A DNA stretch of 11,988 bases from Psychrobacter sp. (GCA_020024075.1 JAHHUJ010000046.1:1-11988), one strand, 5' to 3'. Shown: positions 1 through 7,804, counted from the stretch's first letter. Program-made: numbers and translations. Notes: generated by a model not told the origin, from the sequence alone.

Positions 1-1
1 C

Positions 2-646
2 GGCATTATTGAGTTAAGAGCTTATGGCGATGATGAACAAGACAAAGGCAATCATAATAGGCTTGAGCTTCAAGAGCTGACTATACTGAAAGGTCGCTCG
101 TTTAATCCCATAAATACTGCACGCAAAGGGGAGTCGCTGCTATCGAGCTGGGGGGTTAATGTACAGGCCATTCAAGTTAAAGATGGTTCGCACATGAATG
201 ATGATACTCGTAATTCAGATCCAGACAGTAGCCACTTGGTAGGAAGCTTTGGTTATGAAAAAGGCATATCAGCCGCTTTCGGCAGTCCTGAAGCAGGCTC
301 AGGGCAGTTGCCACCGCATCTATGCTACGCCTTTGGTAATGGACTGGCACAAGTAGGTAAAGGGCTAACTAAAGGTTACCGAGTCGGTGCAGGCGTGAAC
401 TTAGGGTGTCGTTATCAGTTGAACCGTAACGCTCGATTAATCGGGGAAGTCCAAGTGCCTTATTGGTATCACGGCAACTCTAATAATGACCAACTAAAAA
501 CCAGCTATTGGCAACCTATCTTAAGCTTAGGCGCTCAATATAACTTAGACAAAAACCGAGCCATTCGTCTCAAGGGCAGTTATCAGCTCCAAGATAAGAT
601 CAATGGACGTGAAGATGTGCAGCTGGCCTATGTGACCTACTTTTAG
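2..646 (+). CDS. DUF4105-family protein, C-terminal fragment (outer-membrane barrel-like tail)
   Basis: The reading frame is open from the left edge to a TAG stop at 644-646, so only the last 214 residues are present and the start lies outside the window. The fragment begins GIIELRAYGDDEQ and contains the pattern LELQELTILKGRSFNP, then LVGSFGYEKG, a short Cys-containing loop and many alternating polar/hydrophobic stretches (YRVGAGVNLGCRYQL, RLIGEVQVPYWYHG, WQPILSLGAQYNL). It ends in YVTYF, with an aromatic last residue as in outer-membrane barrel proteins. This resembles the C-terminal barrel-like region that follows the DUF4105 domain in a widespread family of unknown function. The DUF4105 core itself is not in the window. 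The family call comes from memory of sequence pattern, not from a search. An internal ATG at 194 is in the same frame but is not a likely start, because the similarity extends upstream of it. Confidence 0.7.
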   Translation, partial: GIIELRAYGDDEQDKGNHNRLELQELTILKGRSFNPINTARKGESLLSSWGVNVQAIQVKDGSHMNDDTRNSDPDSSHLVGSFGYEKGISAAFGSPEAGSGQLPPHLCYAFGNGLAQVGKGLTKGYRVGAGVNLGCRYQLNRNARLIGEVQVPYWYHGNSNNDQLKTSYWQPILSLGAQYNLDKNRAIRLKGSYQLQDKINGREDVQLAYVTYF

Positions 647-666
647 AGCAAGGCTTGGATTTAAGA

Positions 667-692
667 TTATAGCTTTGTTTTATAGCTTTGTT
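667..692 (+). repeat. Two perfect tandem copies of a 13-bp unit
   Basis: The unit TTATAGCTTTGTT occurs at 667-679 and again at 680-692 with no mismatch. It lies in the 113-bp gap between the DUF4105 gene and the hydrolase gene. Each copy contains a TATAG(C) element that could act as a -10-like box, but no convincing -35 box is seen at proper spacing. Confidence 0.75.
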
Positions 693-730
693 TGTTTAAA
701 AAGTAGGCATAGACAGTGACACGTAGTAGT

Positions 731-744
731 ATGGGTCTACCCAT
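731..744 (+). promoter_or_regulatory. Short hairpin/inverted repeat ahead of the hydrolase start
   Basis: ATGGGT-CT-ACCCAT is a perfect inverted repeat of 6-bp arms with a 2-nt centre; as RNA it would fold as ATGGG, loop UCUA, CCCAU. It ends directly before the ATG at 745 and sits 15 nt before the ATG at 760. It could be a protein-binding site or an mRNA hairpin in the translation initiation region. The structure is seen; the function is inferred. Confidence 0.4.
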
Positions 745-759
745 ATGGAAGTGACTACT

Positions 760-2055
760 ATGACCCAATTTACTCCCTTTGATAGCAAAGCCAATGATAG
801 TGAAGCTAAGAGCGATAACGAACGGCTACTGGTAGAGACTATCTCTATCTATGACTTCTTGGCAGGGATAAGTCAGCTCAGCATAATTGGGGTGGTAGAA
901 ACCACCGCTATTGTCGAGGCGATACACCGTGAAATCGTCCTGCGCCCCATCGGACTATTAAACCATAAACATGGTCACTTTTGGCGTCACAGTCTTAGCA
1001 GTAGAGTCTATGGCATGATCAAAGGCATCACTTTGTTGGTGGGTCACAGTTTGGCTTTTGCTATACATAAATCCAACCATTTTTTTGGCTCCAAAGGTAC
1101 GCAGCCTTTGCCAAACTATCTACATCAAGTGGTTGATGTCCTCAACGGTGTTATGGGCGATCATCTAGAGAGTAAACACAACCCGCTTGCCTTGCCGATG
1201 ATGCTTTATAGCAGTGAAGGCCAACCCCTAGCCAAATTGAATCAGATAAACCAGTCGCAGGCTTTGTCAGGAAAAGTGGTTATTATTCTGCATGGCCTAT
1301 GCATGGGTTATGTGAATTGGCAACCGGCCAATGAGCAGGGTTTGGGTCAGAGAATTATAAAGGCGCAACCTGAGACTAGCGTGCTTTATCTCAATTACAA
1401 TACTGGGCGACGTATTTCTAACAATGGTCGTGAACTCTCAGCGTTATTGCAGCAATTAAATGCTACTTATCCTGAAATTAGTGAAATTACGTTAATTGGT
1501 CATAGCATGGGCGGCTTGGTATCACGTAGTGCGCTTTATTATGGAGAGCAAGCTCAACAGCCGTGGGTAAAAAAAACCAACAAGTTAATTACTTTGGGCA
1601 CACCGCATCATGGCGCAGTGCTTGAGCGCATTGGCAACACTGTTCAGCAAACCATTAGTAAGCTGCCTTTTGCAGCTTCGCTAGGTAAGCTTGGCGATAT
1701 ACGCAGTACCGGTATTATAGATTTGCGTCATGGCAGTGTCCGTGATGAAGATTGGCAGTCGCTCACAACACGCAGTGTTTTGCCAGACAGTGAGCGTCAC
1801 TTCACGGCTTTACCTGAGCATATAGCGGCATATTTTTTGGCGGCAAGCTTGAGTGAGGAGGGAGATAATTCTAAAGTAAATTATCTGTTAGGAGATGGAC
1901 TGGTGAATATCCACTCAGCGTTGGGTGAGCATACGGGTGATCATAGTTTGAATGTGCCCGAAGAGCACAAGGCAGTGGTCTATGGCATTGGGCATCTGGC
2001 TTTGCTTACTGATGAGCGGGTTCTGGAAAAAACAGTTGAGTGCTTGAAGCTATAA
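760..2055 (+). CDS. Alpha/beta hydrolase, lipase/esterase-like
   Basis: A serine hydrolase of the alpha/beta fold, probably acting on an ester or lipid; the substrate is unknown. Numbered from the ATG at 745 (subtract 5 for the start chosen here), the oxyanion-hole motif HGL begins at residue 183, the nucleophile elbow GHSMGG has Ser254, the likely acid is Asp384 (LLGDGLVN), and the likely base is His417 (YGIGHLALL). GTPHHGA near residue 286 is typical of triacylglycerol-lipase-like members. The first roughly 170 residues are a helical, partly hydrophobic extension without a cleavable signal peptide, so the protein is probably cytoplasmic or membrane-associated. I prefer the start at 760 because GGAAG lies 8 nt upstream, whereas the ATG at 745 has no ribosome-binding site and follows a hairpin directly; the 745 start would give 436 residues instead of 431. 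The gene converges on the pilus locus with only 24 bp between stop codons. Confidence 0.85.
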   Translation: MTQFTPFDSKANDSEAKSDNERLLVETISIYDFLAGISQLSIIGVVETTAIVEAIHREIVLRPIGLLNHKHGHFWRHSLSSRVYGMIKGITLLVGHSLAFAIHKSNHFFGSKGTQPLPNYLHQVVDVLNGVMGDHLESKHNPLALPMMLYSSEGQPLAKLNQINQSQALSGKVVIILHGLCMGYVNWQPANEQGLGQRIIKAQPETSVLYLNYNTGRRISNNGRELSALLQQLNATYPEISEITLIGHSMGGLVSRSALYYGEQAQQPWVKKTNKLITLGTPHHGAVLERIGNTVQQTISKLPFAASLGKLGDIRSTGIIDLRHGSVRDEDWQSLTTRSVLPDSERHFTALPEHIAAYFLAASLSEEGDNSKVNYLLGDGLVNIHSALGEHTGDHSLNVPEEHKAVVYGIGHLALLTDERVLEKTVECLKL

Positions 2056-2079
2056 CATCCAGTCTGGATATAGGTTGCA

Positions 2080-2871
2080 TTAAGGTTTATATACACCTAT
2101 ATCAACTGCGTAGGTGCCTGCATCATTGATATTTTCAGCATTATCATTTAAGTCTATCCGACTACTTATTCCTACCCAGCAAAGTCTCTTGTTTCTACTA
2201 GTAAAGTATTGTCCATTGGTATTAGGGTTAGCATGATAAAAGGTGATATCTGCTTTTATAGTGCTATTCTTAAGTCCAATTTCAGCGTCTTTTATTACAG
2301 CTATATCATTACCATTAGGAATTGATGTAGCGGATTTAATGGCATTAGTGCTAAGATTTTTCGCTTTAAAGATAGCAGAGGCATTATTACGTAGATACGC
2401 TTTTATCATCTCGTATTGATTGCCATTATAAAAATTCGCATTACATCTATTCGTTCTAATGTACGGGACGCGGCTATAAAAATTAAATATTGATTGAATA
2501 TTATACTCCCCACCACTGCTTGGAAAGTTTGTAACCAGTTTTAATGATTTTAGGTCCAAATTTTGTGGACCAGGACCAATTAAGTTGACAGATCCTTGTA
2601 TTGGGAACTGTTGAGCTGTATTTCCCATGACAATGGCATGACTTCCCTCTGCTATTAAATCACTTGGTTCAAAACTTATTCTAAGCTGGTCAATGGTAAA
2701 TCCGTTTTGCTTACAAAAGTAAATAGTCTCTGCGTCAATATCATTGGACGTATTTAGCCTAATAAATCCTGATATATCAGCAACTCCTGGGCATGCGATT
2801 GCTACTTGAGAGCAAAAAATAGCACTGGTTAACAAGCTTACTTTTGCTATAAGTTTTTTTAAAGTGCTCAT
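2080..2871 (-). CDS. Putative tip/minor subunit of the chaperone-usher pilus
   Basis: A 263-residue secreted protein and the last gene of the pilus locus, in the place where alpha/CS1-type operons carry the tip adhesin. Residues 1-26 form a signal peptide (KKLIAK, hydrophobic core, AIA before Cys27). The mature part has four cysteines (27, 53, 143, 231), enough for two disulfides, while the major pilin and the usher have none. The end AGTYAVDIGVYKP alternates like the last beta strand of pilin domains. I do not recognise a named family; the role follows from position, export signal and pilin-like end. A ribosome-binding site AAGG lies 8 nt before the ATG. The gap to the usher gene upstream is 80 bp, with no terminator seen. 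Cys27 directly after the cleavage site could suggest a lipoprotein, but the -3 residue is Ala, not Leu, so ordinary cleavage is favoured. Confidence 0.65.
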   Translation of the reverse strand: MSTLKKLIAKVSLLTSAIFCSQVAIACPGVADISGFIRLNTSNDIDAETIYFCKQNGFTIDQLRISFEPSDLIAEGSHAIVMGNTAQQFPIQGSVNLIGPGPQNLDLKSLKLVTNFPSSGGEYNIQSIFNFYSRVPYIRTNRCNANFYNGNQYEMIKAYLRNNASAIFKAKNLSTNAIKSATSIPNGNDIAVIKDAEIGLKNSTIKADITFYHANPNTNGQYFTSRNKRLCWVGISSRIDLNDNAENINDAGTYAVDIGVYKP

Positions 2872-2951
2872 GTTTATAACCTTTTTATGTAAGTCATTGC
2901 TTTATTTAACGTATGCTGTCTGTTTCTCGTAATGCATAGGGCTCATCAGAA

Positions 2952-5945
2952 CTAATCTTGTAGCTGCAATACGACCTGCATTACAAAATCATCATTAATG
3001 GTAATCTGTTGGCTTTTATAGCCCTCAGCTGTCAAGGTATAAGTAGCAGTAGGCAGTCCAAAAATTTGGAAATAGCCATAGCTGCTTGATTCAAAGCTTT
3101 GGAGTAGATGTTGATCTTTATAAATAGATAAAGTTACCCCTTGCTTAGCATCGGCTAGCTTCCCTGAGAGACCATAAGTCTTTTGTAGCTTAAATGGTAC
3201 AGAAGTTGGGGCGTAGTTAGTGACACGGATATGCGGTGTGGGTAGTTCACCAGTGCTATATTCAAGTGGTAAGTCTTTGGCATCCCTGTTTAACGTGTAA
3301 TCACCGGCTCTAATGTTACTGATTAGATATTGGCTACCAGTATCATGAGAGCCTAAAAGGCTCGCATCTACCTTTTGACTGTCCAAAGTGAAGCGCATAG
3401 ATTCACTATCTATCAAGGGTTCAGGGGGATGGGTAATTTCTACAATCACACTACCTAGCTCTTGACGCGGATAATGTCCTAGTTTCAGACTTTGCTTTGG
3501 TGTCTTAAACATATCGAAAGATAATTTGGCATATAGATAATTATTCTGAGACCAAGCTGGTAGTGACTCTTCTTTAATAGAACCATCAATAATCACTGAG
3601 TTGTCAAAATGCTCCGTCGCAATTGAATCAACATAACGGTGTTTATAGCCTAAGCTAAAGTTAACACTATTATGGTGAGTCAATTGCCAGTCAGCCTCCC
3701 AGCCTACTTGGCCTTTGTATAGACTATAGCCAACACTTAATAAGCTATCGGTACTGTTGAGGTAGCCGTTGATATTAGAGTCTGCTCCATAAGCATTAAA
3801 GCGATAACTGATATCGCCTTGATATAACGGATTTCTTTGGCCATGACGATGGGTAATAGACTGCTCAAGGCTTAGTTGGCTATTGGCCTGATGGCGCAGT
3901 GATATAGTGTCGCTATCATTATTACCGGAGAGCCCTATACTGTTATCTCTTAAGTAGTCATAAGTCGTGCGTGTATTGCGCTCATTCCATAGTAGGCGAT
4001 AGCTGTAGCGATCATCTCGCGTGTTCCAATTTAGCCCACCATTTAATGATTCATTAAACCGATGAAGAATGCTAGCGTAGGCATAGTAATTATCAAAAGC
4101 ATTATCAATGGCAATGTCTTCATAATACTGGTTAAGGTTTAAATTAGTATTGTTGCTAGGCTTATAGCTTAATAGCAGTTGGTGTCGCTCATCGCGTAAA
4201 GAGTCCTCGTTAGTAGCAAGGGTAGCTATATCACTGGTAATATATGGACGGTTAGTGTACAGACGGGTATTATATTGATAGTTTGCCCCAAACTTCGGTA
4301 GTCGATACTCAAGCTGGGCCTGCCACAGTTGTTGTTCGGGTGTATTAGCGTAACTTAAATCAATATTACTATTGATTGAGGGGCTATAGTTTAGGCCGGT
4401 ATACCAAGATATCGAGTCATCATTCGTTGAGGCTGACGTAGTTTGTAAGTTGCTATTGGCACCACCGCGTACTGCTAAACGATTTGACAGACCATATTCA
4501 GCGTAAACATGAGCGGCAATGTCTTTATTCTCATTGTCATCCTTACTAAAAACATTTCCCGCTTGGCCAATACCCGCTTCAATTAACAGCTCATCGGTCG
4601 CCACATTGGTACGGCGCTTCCCTAGTAGGATAGTACTTACCTCTAAGGGCTGGCGTGCTAAAGGATAAGCAAAGATAGCAATCTCAACTAGCGTCTCAGA
4701 CAAATTCAGCCGATTAACATCTAAGTTTAAAAACTCATAACGGCCATCAAGACCGATTTGGACCCGAGCAATAGTCCGACCATCAATACGTAATTCGGCC
4801 ACGCCGCCAGGTTCGCCGGTGCCAACTAAATGCTGGTAATCTTGACTGGTGTTTTGCAACAAGCTGCTGCTATTGTCATCAAAGTAGGAGAGGTGACGTT
4901 CAATATCTCGGTTACTGTAAGCGACTAAGGCTCCTGTAAATTTAGAGCCAGAAGTTTGTATGCCTTGACCTAACGAGTTTGGTTGGTTAATTCCTAGCCT
5001 AGTAGCGATTTTATCACCTGATTTAGCCCAGTATAAGTTATCGACATCCCAATCTGAAGGTAGGTTACTTAAGCTGTCTAATACTGTTTGGCTAAAGTTA
5101 TCGCTACCCTTTGTGCTGCTATTACTAGAACTAGCTTGTCCTTGATAGTCTCTATCCGATCCTTTGACTTGCACACCCCAAACTCCGCCAAGACCATAAC
5201 CAAAGGCTCCAAGATTGCTATAGATTTGGCGATTGGTTGATTTTGGCTGATTGGGACGACGGGCAATTTCTGAGGCACTTAATGAGCTATCAAATGACAA
5301 GCCTAATAAGCCTGCCTTGCTTGGTGCATAATCTATCGGCTGATTGACAGTTGTTTCACTCTCTTTTGAACTCTTTGAAGTGCTGTCTGTTTGCTTTGGT
5401 TGCCAACCCATATATAAGTTTACGGCAAGATCTGCTGCGCTATAATTAGCGGTAATCCCCATCTTTTTTAGCTGATGAAGCGCCAAATACTGCTTACCGT
5501 TATACTCAAGTAGCTGATCTGAAGCAATTTGGGTATCACCAATTGGAGTATGGATACTATAAACTATAGTAGGGTTAGTCTGATCAACAAGCTTTGAGGG
5601 GATGGTATCAAATTTTATCCCTGTCCAACGACTCAAATCTTCTTTTGATAGGTAGTAATAACTGCTTTTATCGATAGCGGATTTATTGACTAACGAACTT
5701 GGTATCCTATCTAGCGTATCAGTCAATTCGATATTAGTGGGTAAGTCATTAACGTGAGTATCATAAATGATATCAATGGCAGCAAGCTCTTGATTATTGA
5801 TAAAGATACCAACGAGGCTAGGTTTTAGCGATTTGGTAGAGAGCGAGAATTGATTTTTGGTGCCAGATATGGAGGCAATAGCAGATACACTAAAGCTTGT
5901 CATGGAGACAAGTATCATCAGTCGAAGAGTGGTTTGTTTCGTCAT
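2952..5945 (-). CDS. Outer-membrane pilus usher (alternative/CS1-like class)
   Basis: The 997-residue outer-membrane channel that would receive chaperone-bound subunits and assemble the pilus. Residues 1-25 are a signal peptide. A periplasmic N-terminal region (to about 180) is followed by a Ser/Lys-rich linker and then a long barrel region rich in Tyr, Asn and alternating strands. A soluble insert with GTGEPGGVAELRIDG (about 375-390) and GLDGRYEFLNLDV matches the plug/E-set region of ushers. The C-terminal region (about 924-997), with LSGKLADAKQGVTLSIYKD and SYGYFQIFGLPTATYTLTAEG, resembles a carboxypeptidase-regulatory-like beta-sandwich, as in CS1-type ushers. No cysteine was found anywhere in the protein, unlike FimD-type ushers with their C-terminal Cys pair. 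The length exceeds the usual 800-900 residues. The ribosome-binding site is weak. The chaperone gene lies 66 bp upstream. The class assignment is by pattern and gene order, not by alignment. Confidence 0.85.
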   Translation of the reverse strand: MTKQTTLRLMILVSMTSFSVSAIASISGTKNQFSLSTKSLKPSLVGIFINNQELAAIDIIYDTHVNDLPTNIELTDTLDRIPSSLVNKSAIDKSSYYYLSKEDLSRWTGIKFDTIPSKLVDQTNPTIVYSIHTPIGDTQIASDQLLEYNGKQYLALHQLKKMGITANYSAADLAVNLYMGWQPKQTDSTSKSSKESETTVNQPIDYAPSKAGLLGLSFDSSLSASEIARRPNQPKSTNRQIYSNLGAFGYGLGGVWGVQVKGSDRDYQGQASSSNSSTKGSDNFSQTVLDSLSNLPSDWDVDNLYWAKSGDKIATRLGINQPNSLGQGIQTSGSKFTGALVAYSNRDIERHLSYFDDNSSSLLQNTSQDYQHLVGTGEPGGVAELRIDGRTIARVQIGLDGRYEFLNLDVNRLNLSETLVEIAIFAYPLARQPLEVSTILLGKRRTNVATDELLIEAGIGQAGNVFSKDDNENKDIAAHVYAEYGLSNRLAVRGGANSNLQTTSASTNDDSISWYTGLNYSPSINSNIDLSYANTPEQQLWQAQLEYRLPKFGANYQYNTRLYTNRPYITSDIATLATNEDSLRDERHQLLLSYKPSNNTNLNLNQYYEDIAIDNAFDNYYAYASILHRFNESLNGGLNWNTRDDRYSYRLLWNERNTRTTYDYLRDNSIGLSGNNDSDTISLRHQANSQLSLEQSITHRHGQRNPLYQGDISYRFNAYGADSNINGYLNSTDSLLSVGYSLYKGQVGWEADWQLTHHNSVNFSLGYKHRYVDSIATEHFDNSVIIDGSIKEESLPAWSQNNYLYAKLSFDMFKTPKQSLKLGHYPRQELGSVIVEITHPPEPLIDSESMRFTLDSQKVDASLLGSHDTGSQYLISNIRAGDYTLNRDAKDLPLEYSTGELPTPHIRVTNYAPTSVPFKLQKTYGLSGKLADAKQGVTLSIYKDQHLLQSFESSSYGYFQIFGLPTATYTLTAEGYKSQQITINDDFVMQVVLQLQD

Positions 5946-6011
5946 GATGTTCAGTGTGTATTACTCACATATTATTAAAGATAAAAGTATCGATTCATTT
6001 ACTAAGAGGAT

Positions 6012-6611
6012 TTACTGAATATCGATTACCACCGGTAGTCCGTAGCGTGATCCTATTTCTATAGTCACGCCTTTACCATCTGTATCATAGGTCAGTGATT
6101 TATCAATTTTTTGTTCAATTAACAGCATGGCATTGTGCTTACCTATGGGGAAATTCAAGGGTAGCCGAAAGGCCATACGTACTGTCTGATAACCGTCTGC
6201 TGCAATGGTAAATTCAGTGGGATTAATTAGAGTCCAATGCTTTAAAGTGGTTTCACTGGGTTTAATTGGTTTGCCACTTAGGTCCATGTCTACTAGATTT
6301 AAGCGAATCTTTTTGGGTTTATTGCCATAGTTATAGAGCGTTAGCGACTGATTAAGACGGGCAGTATTTTTATTACCTATTAGTGAGACAGTTTCAGTAA
6401 TATTTGCGGGAGTAATTCCGAGTTGTGGCGGCGGTAAGTCTTTTTGTTGATCTTGATTGACGACCATGCTGGTCTGACCACTCTTACCTTGAAAAGTGTG
6501 GATAATCAGCTCAGCTTGAGCCGAGTACAGTGTCCATAAAGGCGTTAGCAATAGAGCAAAAGTTAACAGAGTCTGGCGTACAGCATGAACACAAATAGTG
6601 GTCTGTAGCAT
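6012..6611 (-). CDS. Periplasmic pilus chaperone, apparently single Ig-like domain
   Basis: A 199-residue exported protein between the pilin and usher genes, expected to bind subunits in the periplasm and deliver them to the usher. Residues 1-33 are a long signal peptide ending AQA. The mature part of about 166 residues has the pattern of a PapD-like N-terminal domain: LGITPANITETV, LTLYNYGNKPKKIRLNLVD, FTIAADGYQTVRMAFRLP (132-151), GKHNAMLLIEQ and a final GSRYGLPVVIDI, which matches the G-strand/hinge segment that closes domain 1 in known chaperones. The protein stops there. Family members usually have two Ig domains and 220-250 residues. The 66 bp before the usher cannot hold the missing domain, so a frameshift does not explain the short length. 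The mature part has no cysteine. AAGG lies 7 nt before the ATG. The chaperone call rests on pattern and position. Confidence 0.75.
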   Translation of the reverse strand: MLQTTICVHAVRQTLLTFALLLTPLWTLYSAQAELIIHTFQGKSGQTSMVVNQDQQKDLPPPQLGITPANITETVSLIGNKNTARLNQSLTLYNYGNKPKKIRLNLVDMDLSGKPIKPSETTLKHWTLINPTEFTIAADGYQTVRMAFRLPLNFPIGKHNAMLLIEQKIDKSLTYDTDGKGVTIEIGSRYGLPVVIDIQ

Positions 6612-6699
6612 AGTAGGACCTTGTTTAAAAAAGAGAGTAATAAAAATAAGGTTTTTTCACCCATAAAAGAGAAGTTAAGTAGGCTGAAAATGACTATTC

Positions 6700-6726
6700 A
6701 AAAAAATACCAGCAATGGGCTGGTAT
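6700..6726 (-). terminator. Intrinsic terminator between pilin and chaperone genes
   Basis: On the minus strand, the arms ATACCAGC and GCTGGTAT pair perfectly over 8 bp around a 5-nt loop (6714-6718) and are followed by seven T residues (complement of A6700-6706). It lies 42 nt after the pilin stop codon. No gene start lies between it and the chaperone ATG about 90 nt further on. It would end most transcripts after the pilin while allowing some read-through into chaperone, usher and tip genes. Confidence 0.85.
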
Positions 6727-6768
6727 ATTTGTGTATGAAGATGAATAAGTCATATTATTATTAAGAGC

Positions 6769-7449
6769 TTAAGGTGTGCCTGTTAATGTTAGTAAGAAGG
6801 TATCAGTATCTCCAGCACTATCTAGCGCTGGTCCCATGCTACCAAGTGTATTATATTCACCTGAGTGATTAGCATTAGCTAGGTTAAGAGTAAACTTAAT
6901 ATCTCCAGTAACGGCATTCCATCCTGAAGGAATGGTCAAGATCGTCGAGTCAGAACCAGTAATGCCAGCACCCGTAGAGACTAGGACAGCACTCTCAGTA
7001 AGAATTGTGGAAGCTTGCTTATTAACATTTATCAATGTTCCTCTATCTCCAGAATTGTCTAGCTCCAATGTTACATTTCCAGCTGATAGGCTACGGACAC
7101 CCCAAGAATCTTTTAAGGTAACCTCTATACTCCCACCTAATGAGCTAATATCAGTGGGTTCATCTGTATTTACAACGTTCCCATCAATAGTATATGGACC
7201 AGCTCCTAAAAGTTCGGTTAAGTCACGCGTAGTAGTATCGCTTATCTCACGATTTACATTATTACTGTCGTTTTCTGGAGTCGATACTACGTCAGTTAAT
7301 ATTAGATGAGCATCATCCCAATGATATAGCACTAGGATTTCTGGTAAAGTTATGCGAAAGTCAGTAGAGCCACTAATTGAGGCGGCAGAAGCGAAAGAAG
7401 CTACAGAAACTGTAACAGCAGCTAGCGTAATCTTAGATAAAAAATTCAT
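6769..7449 (-). CDS. Major pilin subunit of the chaperone-usher pilus
   Basis: A 226-residue exported protein, first gene of the pilus locus and so probably the most abundant subunit. The signal peptide spans about residues 1-23 (MNFLSKITLAAVTVSVASFA, then SAA). The mature protein is cysteine-free, rich in Thr, Ser, Asp and Gly, and dominated by beta-type alternation. It starts with SISGSTDFRITLPEILVLYHW, a stretch that could serve as an N-terminal donor strand, and ends with DTFLLTLTGTP like the last strand of a pilin domain. GDIKFTLNLANANHSGEYN (182-200) also fits pilin style. A good ribosome-binding site AGGGAA lies 9 nt before the ATG. The intrinsic terminator right after this gene, ahead of the chaperone gene, supports high pilin stoichiometry. 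I cannot assign it to a named pilin family; the role follows from context and composition. Confidence 0.75.
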   Translation of the reverse strand: MNFLSKITLAAVTVSVASFASAASISGSTDFRITLPEILVLYHWDDAHLILTDVVSTPENDSNNVNREISDTTTRDLTELLGAGPYTIDGNVVNTDEPTDISSLGGSIEVTLKDSWGVRSLSAGNVTLELDNSGDRGTLINVNKQASTILTESAVLVSTGAGITGSDSTILTIPSGWNAVTGDIKFTLNLANANHSGEYNTLGSMGPALDSAGDTDTFLLTLTGTP

Positions 7450-7555
7450 ATATATACATTCCCTGTTTTTACACAGTTTAAAAATAAAAAATAAAATTAA
7501 GCGGTAGATGTTATCTTTTCAGTTGTTCTAATAAATAACTGGGTCTTACAGGAGG

Positions 7556-7584
7556 TAATAATATTTAACTGGTAAGTATTATTA
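7556..7584. promoter_or_regulatory. Inverted repeat, 8-bp arms
   Basis: TAATAATA (7556-7563) and TATTATTA (7577-7584) are perfect reverse complements separated by 13 nt. It lies about 110-135 bp upstream of the pilin start. It may be a regulator-binding site, but AT-only arms can arise by chance in such a region. Confidence 0.25.
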
Positions 7585-7617
7585 AGAATTAGGAAAGGAT
7601 GTGCTATATCGCTATTA

Positions 7618-7631
7618 AGTTCAAATGAACT
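7618..7631. promoter_or_regulatory. Operator-like palindrome AGTTCA-AA-TGAACT
   Basis: Perfect 6-bp arms around a 2-nt centre, less AT-biased than its surroundings, about 170 bp upstream of the pilin start. Size and symmetry fit a dimeric transcription-factor site. The palindrome is seen; binding is inferred. Confidence 0.35.
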
Positions 7632-7684
7632 ATGGCTCTTTAGCTTAAATTAGTATATGGGCTACAATTATGTTTATCAAGTTT

Positions 7685-7706
7685 AAATTTATGTTTAGAT
7701 AAATTT
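7685..7706. promoter_or_regulatory. Inverted repeat AAATTTA-N8-TAAATTT
   Basis: Perfect 7-bp AT-only arms with an 8-nt spacer. It is directly followed on the + strand by TATAAT (7707-7712), which has no good -35 partner. It may be a binding site for an AT-preferring protein or a chance match. Confidence 0.2.
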
Positions 7707-7804
7707 TATAATTTGTTGTGATGTTATTACAGCATTAATAGGGTTTATCTGATTAATTCATAAGAGGATAATATAGAAGCAATTAATTATGCCTCATTGT
7801 GTGG

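Noticed and set aside
2057..2069. Inverted repeat ATCCAG-T-CTGGAT in the 24-bp gap between convergent hydrolase and tip genes, considered as a bidirectional terminator.
   Set aside because: The stem is effectively 5 bp with a 3-nt loop and neither strand has a T tract after it.
5078..5278. Minus-strand open frame of 66 codons.
   Set aside because: It lies wholly inside the usher gene in another frame and has no ribosome-binding site or recognisable product.
6932..7309. Plus-strand open frame of 125 codons.
   Set aside because: It is antisense to the pilin gene, which has a signal peptide, ribosome-binding site and pilin-like composition.
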